The notes under the pieces are model-generated. The model made no database searches and was not told the DNA's origin. It worked only from the letters and a program-made list of their open reading frames with translations. From Salinivenus lutea (GTDB lineage: Bacteria; Bacteroidota; Rhodothermia; Rhodothermales; Salinibacteraceae), in contig NCRC01000033.1 of NCBI GenBank assembly GCA_002894685.1, positions 1 through 35,368 of the forward strand: a DNA stretch of 35,368 nt. Direction: 5' to 3'. Below are positions 25,999 to 35,329 of this stretch, in pieces. Made by a program: the position numbers and the translations under genes. Position 1 is the first letter of the stretch. Each line of letters begins with the position of its first letter.

Positions 25999-26365
25999 AG
26001 AGTCGCGCTTTTCCGGCCCCCCTTCGACCCTCAGGCTCCGTGCGGCCCTCCCAGGCGGCGAGCAGCCGGCAAAGACCTTTTCGTCCGCACCTTGTCCCGG
26101 TTCGTGGCGCACTCCGGTCCTTCGGGAACGTCGTCTTCGTCGTTCCCGAGCTGCACTCGGCGTCCGCAAGGAACCCGTCGCAGATCCGCCGGCTCCAGAA
26201 GAGACTGCGTCAGCTGGAGCAGGCGCGGGATGTCGGGGCAACAGGCGCCCCGGGGGCCCGGCCCGATCCCTGCGAGAGTCCGGCGGGTTCCCTCTCCACT
26301 CTTCCAGTTTACGGACGCGCCCCAGGCCGAACGTCCAGGGCCCGCCCCAACGGATCGGTCCCCAG
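25999..26365. other. Gene-free interval between kinase and addA
   Basis: About 370 bases between convergent genes with no supportable gene. The open frames crossing it are arginine/proline-rich extensions of shadow frames. It holds one clear inverted repeat (26122-26149) but no T tract next to it. Confidence 0.55.
26122..26149. repeat. Perfect 9-bp inverted repeat between convergent genes
   Basis: TCGGGAACG at 26122-26130 and CGTTCCCGA at 26141-26149 are separated by 10 bases. Without a T tract it is not a standard terminator on either strand. It may still fold in the 3' ends of the kinase or addA transcripts. Confidence 0.5.
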
Positions 26366-29300
26366 TCACGCCCGCAGCGCCGCAAGAAGCTCTGGGGCGT
26401 CACGGGTGGGATCGGGCTCCACCGACACGGGCACCAGGCGGGGCGCGTCCGCAAACCAGAGCCCGGCCTGCGTCACGGACTCGCCTGCGTGCTGCGCCCA
26501 CAGGGCGGCGTACGCCCGCACCTGGCGCCGGTACGGATGGTCGGGCGGCAGCGAGAGGTCTGCCTCCTTCTCGACACGATCCGTCTTAAAGTCGATGAGC
26601 GCCCATCCCTCGGGCCGCCGGTAGAGAAGATCGACCGTCCCGCGGACATGAATCGAGGGAGTCCCCTCCACCACCTCCGCCAGTGGATACTCGGCGTACG
26701 CAATCTGGGCCTCCACGACGTCCTCCCAGAACGCACTGTCGAGCACGCCACGCACCTGACGCCGCACCCGATCGAGGTGCTCCGCCGGAGCGTCTACGCC
26801 CGCCTCGCGAAGCGCGTGCCGGGCCTCCGCGCGTGACACCGCTCCTCCCCGCCGACGCTCGCGGACGCACTGCTCCAGAAGCCGGTGGACCGCCGCCCCC
26901 ATCTCCGGGCCGTATCCGGGGGGCCCGCCTTTCACCGCGGAGGGCGTCCGCTCCTCGTCCGTAACCGACTGGGGCTGATACGACGGGTGGGAGCGGTCCT
27001 CCACGCGGCGGACCCGGTCGGCACGGGCCGCCTCCAGGTCCGGAGCGGGGGCGTGCCGGCCGTGGTCGGGCGAGACGGCCGGCGGATCGAGCGGTGCAAC
27101 CTCGGCCGCCTCCAGGTGCGGGTAGAGCGGGGCCCACGGGCCGTCGTTCGGCTTCTCCGGATAGGTCGACACCACCAGCAGATTGCGGGCCCGGGTGGCC
27201 GCCACGTAGAGGAGACGATGGTCCTCAGCCGTCTCGTGCCGCGCCTCAAGGGCCCGGAAGGAGGAGGCACTCCCGTCGTCCCAGCCGAGCGGCGGGTGCG
27301 TGATCTGCTGGTAGTAGCCGTCTCCCTGCACCAGGGGCGCCACCAGCTCGTCCGTCTCCCGTCGCACATGGCGGGTGACGGTGTGGTTGTTGCCGCGGCT
27401 GTACGGGTCCGCCAAGAACACGACCGGCGCCTCCAGCCCCTTCGCCTGGTGCACATTCATGAGCCGAACCGCCTCGCCCCGCCCCGTCTCCAGGGTGAGT
27501 CCATCGATGGTTTCCTCCCCGTCCAGCACGCGCTGCAGCTCCTCGGTGACCTCGGCCCAGCCCAGCCCCTGCGCCGACAGGGTGTCGACGACCGTAAGCA
27601 GGCGAAGGACGGCCCCGGCCCGCAGCGACCCGTCGGCGGGATCCGGCGGATGGGCCGCCCCGGCCAGCAGCCCAAAGGCATCCACGATGCGCTCCATCGC
27701 AACCGCCGGGCGGGCCTCGCGGAGCCACCCCCGGGCGCGTCGGAGCCGCGTGAAAGCGGACTGGAGGCGCTCTCGGAGCGGCTCGTCCATCGCCCCAAGC
27801 ACCGACTCCGACACGGGCTCGTGCACCTGATCAAACGTCCCGCCGGCCTCCCGAAACCGGTACAGGTCGTCGTCGCTGCACCCGACGAGCAGGCCCTTCA
27901 GGTACGCCACGACGGCCACGGGGTCGTCCGGGCGCAGCGCACAGGTGAGCAGGTCCACCAGCGCCTTCAGTTCCGGCGCCGCCCCGAGGTCTTCGCTCCC
28001 CGTGACCGTGTACGGAATGTCGTAGGCCGCCAGGGTTTCGGCGTAGATGGAGAGGCGCGTCTTGTTGCGCGTCAGGATGAGCATGTCGTCGTAGCCGGCC
28101 CCTCCCGGGAAGACCGCCTCCTCATCCCCCGGCGGCCCGTAGAAGGCGTCGTCCAGCCGACCGTCGACGGCCGCCCGGATGGCACTCGCGATCTGCTCGG
28201 CATTTGCCGCCGCAATGTCGCGCCCCCAGTTTCCCGACACCTTGTCCACGTCGAGCCGGCGGAGGGCGGTGTCGGGGGCCCCCGGCGGGCGCTGGGGATC
28301 GAACGGGACGTAGTGTGCCTGCTGGTCGGCCACGGCCGGGTCCGCAAAGATCTCGCCGAAGGCGCGGTCGCACCAGTCGCAGATGCGGCCGCGCGAGCGG
28401 AAGTTCTTGGTGAGGTCCACCGCCTCTCCCCCCGCGTCCGCCACCAGCGCGCCCACCTCGTCGAACACCTCCTTGTCGGCCCGTCGGAAACGGTAGATGG
28501 ACTGCTTGTCGTCGCCGACGATGAAGAGGCTGCCGGGCCGAGGACGGCAGGCCCGCCAGTCGGTCTGGGCGGGATCCTGACTTGTCAGGTAGAAGAGGAG
28601 TTCGGCCTGGAGCGGGTCGGTGTCCTGAAACTCGTCCACCAGGAGGCATCCGTACTGATCCGCAAAGTGCCGACGGATGTCGGGGTGATCGCGGAGGAGG
28701 TCGCGCGTATAGAGCAGAAGGTCGTGGAAGCTCAGCGTCCCCTCTTCCCGGCGCAGGGCCCGAACCTCCTCCACGGCCGGCTGCACGAACGACACCACCT
28801 CGGCGTGCACGACGGCGCGCCACGGGCGCAACACGGGGTGGATGGTCTCTTCGACCAGGGCGGGCAGCGTCTCGTCCCGAAGCGTCGTGGCCTCGGCCTT
28901 CGCCTCTCCCCAGTAGGTGACCTTGCACTTGCGATTGGGCACCGCGCCGTCGCGTACCAGGTCGTCGAACAGGCCCAGGAAGGTTGCGCGCTGGGCCGGG
29001 GTGTCGAGGCGCTGGTACCGAAGCATCTGCTCGGCCTTGTCGAACGCCCGCATGGTGGCGTCTCGCCCCTTCGGCGGCGGGTCGGGGCGCAGGGCCTGCC
29101 ACCGCTCCAGGTGCGACTGTACCTTCTCCACCGCGGACTGAAGGTCGGGGACGGTGTCCGGGGCGTTCGTGTATGGAGTGAGTTCTGGGTGTGCACAGAG
29201 GGTGCGGAACGATCCCTGCAGGTCATCGGGCTCCAGCCCCAGCGCCGTGATGTCATCGATCCGCTCCGGCGCCTCCGCCCGGACGGATTGGAGGTACCGC

Positions 29301-29788
29301 CGCCAGGCCCGCTCTCGCAGGTCGCGCTTCTCGCGGTCCTCCAGTCCGGCCGCAAAGTCGGGCGACAGGCCCGCGGCGAGGGGCCGCTCGCGGAGCAGGC
29401 GCGCGCAGAACGAGTGGATGGTGCCAACGAAGGTGCGCTGGGCGTTGGCGAGGGCCTCCTCCAGGCGGTGGGCCTCGTCCGACGCGTCCGGGACCGCCGT
29501 CCGGGCCTCGCGCAACTCCCGAAAGAACCGGGCATTCATCTCGCCGGCGGCCTTCCGCGTAAAGGTAATGGCGGCCAGATCGTCGACCGGCGTTCCCTTC
29601 CGCACGAGGGCCACCATCCGGGCCACGAGTGCAGTGGTCTTTCCGGAGCCCGCCGCGGCGCGGACGAAGAAGTTGGTGTCGGGCTCGAAGTCCGAGAGGG
29701 AGGGAAGGCCGTCCTCGACCCACGGGCCGATACGGCACCGGACGGCGCTGTCGTCCTGCGGGGCGGAGGTGGGGGGCGAAGAAGCCAT
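26366..29788 (-). CDS. addA: AddA-like UvrD-family helicase/exonuclease subunit
   Basis: A 1140-residue SF1A helicase fused to a RecB-type nuclease. Walker A is AAAGSGKTT at 44-52, followed by AITFTRKAAGEM (motif Ia), GTIHSFCARLL, Walker B LLVDEFQDTDP near 383, GDDKQSIYRFR (motif III), LMNVHQAKGLEAPVVFL (motif V) and LYVAATRARNLL (motif VI). The C-terminal PD-(D/E)xK nuclease is visible at about 1050-1065 (GTVDLLYRR, then ALIDFKTDR). With the AddB-like partner it should process double-strand breaks for recombination and degrade foreign linear DNA. The start at ATG 29788 lies 56 bases after the partner's stop. Confidence 0.9.
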   Translation of the reverse strand: MASSPPTSAPQDDSAVRCRIGPWVEDGLPSLSDFEPDTNFFVRAAAGSGKTTALVARMVALVRKGTPVDDLAAITFTRKAAGEMNARFFRELREARTAVPDASDEAHRLEEALANAQRTFVGTIHSFCARLLRERPLAAGLSPDFAAGLEDREKRDLRERAWRRYLQSVRAEAPERIDDITALGLEPDDLQGSFRTLCAHPELTPYTNAPDTVPDLQSAVEKVQSHLERWQALRPDPPPKGRDATMRAFDKAEQMLRYQRLDTPAQRATFLGLFDDLVRDGAVPNRKCKVTYWGEAKAEATTLRDETLPALVEETIHPVLRPWRAVVHAEVVSFVQPAVEEVRALRREEGTLSFHDLLLYTRDLLRDHPDIRRHFADQYGCLLVDEFQDTDPLQAELLFYLTSQDPAQTDWRACRPRPGSLFIVGDDKQSIYRFRRADKEVFDEVGALVADAGGEAVDLTKNFRSRGRICDWCDRAFGEIFADPAVADQQAHYVPFDPQRPPGAPDTALRRLDVDKVSGNWGRDIAAANAEQIASAIRAAVDGRLDDAFYGPPGDEEAVFPGGAGYDDMLILTRNKTRLSIYAETLAAYDIPYTVTGSEDLGAAPELKALVDLLTCALRPDDPVAVVAYLKGLLVGCSDDDLYRFREAGGTFDQVHEPVSESVLGAMDEPLRERLQSAFTRLRRARGWLREARPAVAMERIVDAFGLLAGAAHPPDPADGSLRAGAVLRLLTVVDTLSAQGLGWAEVTEELQRVLDGEETIDGLTLETGRGEAVRLMNVHQAKGLEAPVVFLADPYSRGNNHTVTRHVRRETDELVAPLVQGDGYYQQITHPPLGWDDGSASSFRALEARHETAEDHRLLYVAATRARNLLVVSTYPEKPNDGPWAPLYPHLEAAEVAPLDPPAVSPDHGRHAPAPDLEAARADRVRRVEDRSHPSYQPQSVTDEERTPSAVKGGPPGYGPEMGAAVHRLLEQCVRERRRGGAVSRAEARHALREAGVDAPAEHLDRVRRQVRGVLDSAFWEDVVEAQIAYAEYPLAEVVEGTPSIHVRGTVDLLYRRPEGWALIDFKTDRVEKEADLSLPPDHPYRRQVRAYAALWAQHAGESVTQAGLWFADAPRLVPVSVEPDPTRDAPELLAALRA

Positions 29789-29844
29789 GAGAATGGGGAG
29801 TGCATGGTGCGTCGGAAGAACGGACAGGGACCACGCCCCGGCGA

Positions 29845-32800
29845 TCAGGGCGACTCGAATCCCGGCCCGGGCGGACGGGGGCGATCGTCGGGGTAGTCCT
29901 TTTGCTTGAGATCCCGGCTACGGGCGGCCAGGTCGTGGACGAGGCGATCGTAGCCCCGGTACCGCCACGCACTTGCGCGTCGGGCCTTCGGGGTCATCGG
30001 AAAGCTCCCGCTGCGCGCCAGGGCGTTCAGTCGATCGACCAGGCGCTCGACGTCCTCCCGGTAGCGGGCCGGGCGGAACGACAGTCGCGTGCCCATCTCC
30101 TCGGCGGTCGGAAAGAAGTAGCCGGACTGCCCGACGGGCGCGTCCCGCAGTTCTTCTAGGGCGTAGGCGTAGAGCGCCCACTGGAGGTGTGCGCCCGACG
30201 CGAGGGGGTCGTCTTCGTCGTACCGGTCGGCGCAGCCCGTCTTGTAGTCCCAGAGGGCGAGCGTGCCGTCGGGGCCCCGATCCACCCGGTCGATGCGGCC
30301 CCGGAGGGGAAGTTGAAGGTCGCCCAGTGGAAGGTGCACGAGCGGCTCGTCCTGCGGCCGCCGGCGGCGCGGCCCCATGCCAAAGCCGAGCTCAAACTCC
30401 AGGGGCCGGAACGACTGCGTGTGCTCAACTTCGGCCCGCAAAAACACCTCCGCGTCGCGGTGCAGCCGACGACGGGCGACCTCCCGCTCGACCTCACTTC
30501 GCGGCGCGACCAGTTGCGCCTCCCGCTCCATCTTCTCATCCAGCACAGCCCCCAGACGATCCGCGTCGTCGAGGGTGGGCGCCCTCTTCAGATCGCCCAT
30601 AAACTCCTCGAAGGTGGCGTGGAGGATGGTGCCGCGCCGCAGGGGCGTCAGCCACGGATCGTCGTCGAGGGCAGGCTCGTCGAGGGGCGTGACCCCCAGG
30701 ACGTACTGGAGAAAGTAGATGTAGGGCGTTTCGGCCAGGGTCTCCAGCCGGCTGGCCGACACCGGACCGCCCCCGGCCAGGTCCAACTCAGGGTACGCCC
30801 TCGCCGCCAGGAGGCCGTCGTGCGCCCCATACGCGTCCCCCGCCTGAGCCGCCTGTGCCTCTTGCCCCTCCACAATCCAGGCATGCGCCTGTCGCAGCCG
30901 ATCGCGCGCCGTCGGGCCCCCGTCCTCGTCGGCCGAGTCCCCCGTCACCGACAGCCAGGCGTCCGCGGCGTGCAGCATCACGGCGGAGGCCTCGGGCGCG
31001 AGCCCCGCCGGGGACTGTGCATCGGAGGGGCCGTGTGCGGCCTCGATCTGAAGAAAGAGCGGGGCGGGATGCCGTTCCTCCCCGGCCGCCACATCGTAGG
31101 TGCGCGTGTACAGCGTCGTGTGTCCCTCGTGGCGAGCCAGGGCCTGCGTGGCCCGCCACAGATGCTCGTCGGCCGGGCGCATGTCTTCGCCCGCCACCAT
31201 CTCCGGGGTCCCCTCCCGAAAGGCCTGCCGGTCGCCATCGCGCAGGCCGTCCGGGGCCGTCGCCGCGGCGGAAAAGGTATCCCCGTCCATGCCCAGGACG
31301 TAGAGGTGCGAGCGGGCTCCGTATCCGGCGCTCTCCAGCGGCAGCACGTGAACGGCGCCCGGCCCCGGGGACTGCGCCCGCACATACTGCCCCTCCACCC
31401 AGCGGCGGAGCAGGGAGGCGAGGCGCGCGCCCGACGCCGAATACTCGAACGGCAGCTCGGTGAGCGCATCGAGCTTTTGCCAGAGCACCGTCCGCGCCGC
31501 CTGGTCGAGCGACCGCTCCTCCTCCGGCATCTCGTCCGGCGGCGGGTCGACCGGCCCGAACCGTTCGACAAACCGCCGACTGGCCGCCGCCATCTCCTGA
31601 ATCGAGGCCCGGCGGGGCGCCAGCTCCAACAGCGTGCCGACGATGCGCTCCACCCGTTGCAGCCGTTGGTGCTGCTTCTGCAGGTGCTCGCGCGCCCCCG
31701 CCCCCTCCTCCAGGTCCGCGATGTCGTCCGCCAGCCGCTGCTGCGCCGCGGAGAGGGTGTCGGCATAGCCCGTACGTCCCGGCTCGTAGCGGTGCGACGC
31801 AAGGATCGTTGCCACGTCGTGGGCCGCCAGGGACGGCCCCTCCCCGTCGGCCTGTACCCGATCGAGGCGGAGCAGCCCGCTCCGGAGCAACCGCACGAGC
31901 CCCTCCGCGTCGAACCCTTCGGCGATCCAGTCAAGGACCCCGCGCAGCGCCTGCCCGGTCCGCGTCATGGACGCCGGCCGCCCCGGCCCAATCGTGACCG
32001 GCACCCCAATGCGGTCCGCCTGGTCGGCAATCAGCGAGAGGTAGGGGCTGGACTCGGTGAACGCGAGCTCAACCTCATCGAACGGAACGTCGGCCGCGAG
32101 AATGTCCCGGAGGGCCGCCTGGACCTCCGCCCGGTGCCCCACCGCCCGCCGAAACGCCCAGGTCCCGTCCGTCGGCGGAGCCGAAGAGGGCGAGGACGGC
32201 GGAGCGGCCTCCGCAAACCGTCCCGCGGCAACCTGCGGCGGCGCCTCCTCCGCGTTCGCGTCCCCCAGTCGGTAGAACGCGCTCGACGCCTCCCGGAGGG
32301 CCTCGACGAAGGCAAACGGCCGGGCCGGCAGGTCGACCCCGTCGCACACAGCCACAATGGTGTGCTCAACCAGTGCCGGGCGATCCTGGACGGCCTCCGT
32401 CGCCCACCGAAAGAGCTGTGCATCGTCGTACAACTCCTTTTCCGCGAGCAGCTCGTGGTAGCCGTCGTAGCAGGCGGCCACGGCCGGAAACGTGGGCGGC
32501 GCTGCGGGGTCGGCCGCCCGCTCGCGGACGGCGCCCCGGGCCACTCCATTCAGCCGCAGGGTCCGAACCGTATCGGCAATGGTCGGCGCCAGCTGCTGGG
32601 CACTCGGGGCGTTCGGGGGCAGGGTGTCGGCGTCAAGGTCCCCCAACAGGTTCGCCACGAGAAACACCTGGCCCGTCACGGGCAGCTCCTGCCGGCCGGA
32701 GGCGAGGATGCGGGATCGTGCCAGTGTCGCCGCGTAGTGCCGTGGAATCATCGCACGAACCCCGGCCCACCCGCCTGCCCGCTGGGCCAGTCCGTCCTCC

Positions 32801-32916
32801 AAGGCCCGCCCGAGCTGGATCCGAGGAACCAGGACCACTTTCGACCGAATCGGATGGGTCGTGCACACCGAGGCGAGTTGGTCGACCGGCGACACGGACG
32901 GGGAAAACGACGCCAT
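29845..32916 (-). CDS. addB: AddB-like PD-(D/E)xK nuclease subunit
   Basis: A 1023-residue protein upstream of addA. The C-terminal RecB-family nuclease is clear: Asp876 in GRIDRVDRG and Asp890-Tyr-Lys892 in LWDYKTG, followed by QWALYAYALEEL. I see no Walker A motif at the N-terminus (the region reads KVVLVPRIQLGRALED) and no four-cysteine iron-sulfur pattern around the nuclease, both usual in classical AddB. The large middle would then be an inactivated helicase-like scaffold. The first possible start is a GTG at 32922; the ATG at 32916 (MASFSPSVSPVD) is preferred. It is probably co-transcribed with addA. Confidence 0.82.
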   Translation of the reverse strand: MASFSPSVSPVDQLASVCTTHPIRSKVVLVPRIQLGRALEDGLAQRAGGWAGVRAMIPRHYAATLARSRILASGRQELPVTGQVFLVANLLGDLDADTLPPNAPSAQQLAPTIADTVRTLRLNGVARGAVRERAADPAAPPTFPAVAACYDGYHELLAEKELYDDAQLFRWATEAVQDRPALVEHTIVAVCDGVDLPARPFAFVEALREASSAFYRLGDANAEEAPPQVAAGRFAEAAPPSSPSSAPPTDGTWAFRRAVGHRAEVQAALRDILAADVPFDEVELAFTESSPYLSLIADQADRIGVPVTIGPGRPASMTRTGQALRGVLDWIAEGFDAEGLVRLLRSGLLRLDRVQADGEGPSLAAHDVATILASHRYEPGRTGYADTLSAAQQRLADDIADLEEGAGAREHLQKQHQRLQRVERIVGTLLELAPRRASIQEMAAASRRFVERFGPVDPPPDEMPEEERSLDQAARTVLWQKLDALTELPFEYSASGARLASLLRRWVEGQYVRAQSPGPGAVHVLPLESAGYGARSHLYVLGMDGDTFSAAATAPDGLRDGDRQAFREGTPEMVAGEDMRPADEHLWRATQALARHEGHTTLYTRTYDVAAGEERHPAPLFLQIEAAHGPSDAQSPAGLAPEASAVMLHAADAWLSVTGDSADEDGGPTARDRLRQAHAWIVEGQEAQAAQAGDAYGAHDGLLAARAYPELDLAGGGPVSASRLETLAETPYIYFLQYVLGVTPLDEPALDDDPWLTPLRRGTILHATFEEFMGDLKRAPTLDDADRLGAVLDEKMEREAQLVAPRSEVEREVARRRLHRDAEVFLRAEVEHTQSFRPLEFELGFGMGPRRRRPQDEPLVHLPLGDLQLPLRGRIDRVDRGPDGTLALWDYKTGCADRYDEDDPLASGAHLQWALYAYALEELRDAPVGQSGYFFPTAEEMGTRLSFRPARYREDVERLVDRLNALARSGSFPMTPKARRASAWRYRGYDRLVHDLAARSRDLKQKDYPDDRPRPPGPGFESP

Positions 32917-33106
32917 TATCACGGAGGGGACACGGGAAGAGCGAGCGGAGCGGCGAGAATGGAATCCGTGTCTGCCTTCCTAGTTCACGCAGGCCGACCG
33001 TCGCGTCCCCCTCAAAATTTCGTGTCGATTTCCCGGAAGCTCCTGGACGGGTCGTCGTATACAAATGAGAACTCTCTCCAATCTTTTCCCTGCCCGCCCC
33101 GCCCTC

Positions 33107-33460
33107 ATGATCAAGGTCACGATCCTCGACGCCCAGAAGCTCGCTCAGAAACAGATGGGAGCCCAGGCCATGGCGGCCGGCGCCCGAGGGGCCAACATCG
33201 AGTCCGCCGTCCGGAATCAGGTTGCCAAGCAGCTGGAGAAAGGCTTTGCGTCGAAAGGGGTGGAGGTCTCGGTGCGTCGCTCCGGGTCCCGGGGGCTCGA
33301 GATTGAAGTTACGGACCCAAAGACGGCGGCCTGGAAACAAGGCATCTTCGCCTGGCTGGTCGCGTCGATCATGCCCAGCACCGTCGACCACACCCTGGCC
33401 CCGACGGTGGAGAACACCCTCGAGGAAAGCGGCATCGACGCGGAGGTGTCCGTCGAATAG
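33107..33460 (+). CDS. Hypothetical protein, 117 residues, not recognised
   Basis: A 117-residue protein with codon use like its neighbours (strong G/C third positions). I do not recognise a family. It starts IKVTILDAQKLAQKQMGAQ and has an alpha/beta-like pattern, with a basic middle (VEVSVRRSGSRGLEIEV) and a mildly hydrophobic stretch (GIFAWLVASIM) near residue 80. No signal peptide is present. The ATG at 33107 is chosen over one at 33065 because the extra 14 residues are proline-rich and look like leader. It diverges from addB and converges on a small membrane-protein gene with a 9-base gap. Confidence 0.65.
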   Translation: MIKVTILDAQKLAQKQMGAQAMAAGARGANIESAVRNQVAKQLEKGFASKGVEVSVRRSGSRGLEIEVTDPKTAAWKQGIFAWLVASIMPSTVDHTLAPTVENTLEESGIDAEVSVE

Positions 33461-33469
33461 CCCCCAGCA

Positions 33470-33682
33470 TCAGTCCTCGTCGGCCTGGATGTCCATGTGG
33501 AGGCCGAGGGCGGTCGCCAGACACACCACCCCGACGAGGGCCGGAAGGATTCCCACGAAGAAGTAGGCCGTCCCGGAAAGCCATCCAGGCGCCTCCCAGA
33601 AAATGTACAGGCTCCACAGGTACAGCATGGCCGCGAGGCCAAAGGTGAGCTGAAAGAGTTGCTGCTTTCGGGCGTTCGTCAT
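33470..33682 (-). CDS. Small two-helix membrane protein, function unknown
   Basis: A 70-residue protein with a short basic N-terminus (TNARKQQ), two hydrophobic helices (LTFGLAAMLYLWSLYIFW and YFFVGILPALVGVVCLATAL) and an acidic C-terminal tail (DIQADED). The ATG at 33682 is the natural start; the longer frame upstream is arginine-rich and unlike coding sequence. No family is recognised. It lies tail to tail with the preceding 117-residue gene. The symporter gene upstream ends 208 bases away, so linkage is uncertain. Confidence 0.6.
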   Translation of the reverse strand: MTNARKQQLFQLTFGLAAMLYLWSLYIFWEAPGWLSGTAYFFVGILPALVGVVCLATALGLHMDIQADED

Positions 33683-33890
33683 GGGCACGACTGGGAATTG
33701 AGAGTGGCAGCCCCAGGGCCGATCCGGCAAACGACGGCATTTCCCCTCTCCAGCGTCGACCCTGGGCGCCTGCCAAGGAGCAGTAAGCATCGGGACAGGC
33801 GTATACGAACGACGCTCGGCCGACTTTCCCCGCCTGGCAGGGCGCCAGGAAGGCGTGACCGAATCGTTTCGTCGTCCGCGGCTGCCCCTC

Positions 33891-35237
33891 CTACTCTCGT
33901 CCCGCAGCGACTCCCTGCACATCGGCCGTCACCACGCTCACGCCGTCGGTCGGAAAGTGTAGCTGCCCCTCCGACGCGGCCACGACAGACGCGACCATCG
34001 TATCCCCCGTCACGTTGTTGGTCGTGCGGAGCATGTCGAGGGGCCGATCCACGCCGAGGATGAGGGCGAGCCCGGCACTCGGCACGCCAATCGACTCCAG
34101 GATGGCGACGAGCATCACAATGCCGGCGCTCGGCACGGCCGCGGTTCCAATTGACGCCAGGACCGCAATCAGGATGATGTTCAGCTGCTGCGTAAAGGTC
34201 AGCGCAATCCCGAGCACCTGGGCGATGAAGACGGCCGAGACGGCCTGATAGAGCGCCGTCCCGTCCATGTTAATCGTGGCCCCCAGCGGCAGGGCAAACG
34301 ACGACACCTCCTCGGAGACGCCGAGGTTTTTCTCCGACACCTCCATGGTCACCGGAAGCGTGGCCCCGCTCGACGACGTGGAGAAGGCCACCAGCTGGGC
34401 CGGGGCAATCGCCCGGAAGTAATCCGGAATGGAGATGGAGGTGAAGAGCGTCATGAAGAGCGGATACACGGCAAAGACCATGATTCCCAGGCCGATCACG
34501 ACCGTGAGGCAGTAGTACCCAAGGGCCCCGAGCAGGCTGGCCAGCCCCATCGGCGTCCCCGCAGCAATGGACGTAATGGCGTCCGCCAGGAGCCCAAACA
34601 CCCCGATCGGCGCCATCAGCATGATGAGCTCCACGGCCTTGATTATCAGCTGGAACAAGCTGTCAAAGAAGCTGAGAAGCGGCTCGGCGTCCTCCCGGGG
34701 AATCAGGAGCAGGGCGATGCCGAAGAAGATGGCCACGAAGACGACCTGCAGCATATTCCCGTTGTCGGAGGCCGAACTGAAGAAGTTCGACGGCACCATG
34801 TCCACAAGCGGCTGCAGGGGCCCCCGGTCCTCCGCCTGGTTGGCCATCTCCATGCTCTCCTCAATGTCGCCCTGGTACGTCTGCTCCAGCGTGCTGCGAA
34901 CCTCCGCCGGGACGGTCGCGCCCGGCTCGAGCGTGTTGACCAGCACCAGTCCAATGACGAGAGCGATGGTGGTGGTCAGCACATAAATCCCGATGGTCTT
35001 TCCCCCAATCCGGGACAATTGCTCCAAGTCCCCCAGGGACGCCACCCCCACAATCAGGGACGAAATGATGAGGGGGACCGCTATGAGTTGGAGGAGGTTG
35101 AGAAAGACGGTCCCAAACGGTGCCACCCAGTCGCTGGTGAACTCCCCCCATCCGGCCGAGGCGGCCACCACGCCGTACACGAGGCCCAGAATGAGGCCGA
35201 TGATTATCTGCCAGTGCAGCTTCTTATACCAGGGCAT
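33891..35237 (-). CDS. DAACS-family Na+ or H+:acidic amino acid/dicarboxylate symporter
   Basis: A 448-residue transporter of the glutamate transporter (GltPh/GltP/DctA) family. The family hallmarks are present: the serine-rich re-entrant loop AFSTSSSGATLPVTM (HP1), NMDGTALYQ (TM7), the PSAGIVML loop (HP2) and RTTNNVTGD in TM8. The TM8 Arg, Asn and Asp that in GltPh bind the substrate side chain, amino group and sodium (Asp394, Arg397, Asn401, Asp405) all have equivalents in LDMLRTTNNVTGD. This favours an acidic substrate such as glutamate, aspartate or a C4-dicarboxylate, coupled to sodium. An insertion rich in Glu/Asp (about residues 110-150) may be a halophile loop. The start is ATG 35237. 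Confidence 0.92.
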   Translation of the reverse strand: MPWYKKLHWQIIIGLILGLVYGVVAASAGWGEFTSDWVAPFGTVFLNLLQLIAVPLIISSLIVGVASLGDLEQLSRIGGKTIGIYVLTTTIALVIGLVLVNTLEPGATVPAEVRSTLEQTYQGDIEESMEMANQAEDRGPLQPLVDMVPSNFFSSASDNGNMLQVVFVAIFFGIALLLIPREDAEPLLSFFDSLFQLIIKAVELIMLMAPIGVFGLLADAITSIAAGTPMGLASLLGALGYYCLTVVIGLGIMVFAVYPLFMTLFTSISIPDYFRAIAPAQLVAFSTSSSGATLPVTMEVSEKNLGVSEEVSSFALPLGATINMDGTALYQAVSAVFIAQVLGIALTFTQQLNIILIAVLASIGTAAVPSAGIVMLVAILESIGVPSAGLALILGVDRPLDMLRTTNNVTGDTMVASVVAASEGQLHFPTDGVSVVTADVQGVAAGRE

Positions 35238-35297
35238 AAACCGGGATCATTGAACTACAGAACAATGAGGAGACGTGCACGCCAGGGCGCGACACGG

Positions 35298-35329
35298 CAT
35301 AAGTAAAGACACAGCGACGTGTTGAACAA
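35298..35329 (-). promoter_or_regulatory. Candidate Bacteroidota-type promoter of the symporter gene
   Basis: On the minus strand TTG (complement of 35327-35329) is followed after 21 bases by TACTTATG (complement of 35298-35305), one base off the TAnnTTTG consensus. It lies about 60 bases before the symporter ATG, with the same 21-base spacing as at hpt. Confidence 0.4.

Noticed and set aside
26885-29896. Long plus-strand open frame of about 1000 codons opposite addA
   Set aside because: It is the antisense shadow of a motif-rich AddA gene. High GC content leaves long stop-free frames, and the translation has no domain and is rich in Arg, Gly and Val.
30187-33306. Long plus-strand open frame of about 1040 codons opposite addB
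   Set aside because: Same reason: antisense to the nuclease gene, with an Arg/Pro-rich composition and no recognisable domain.
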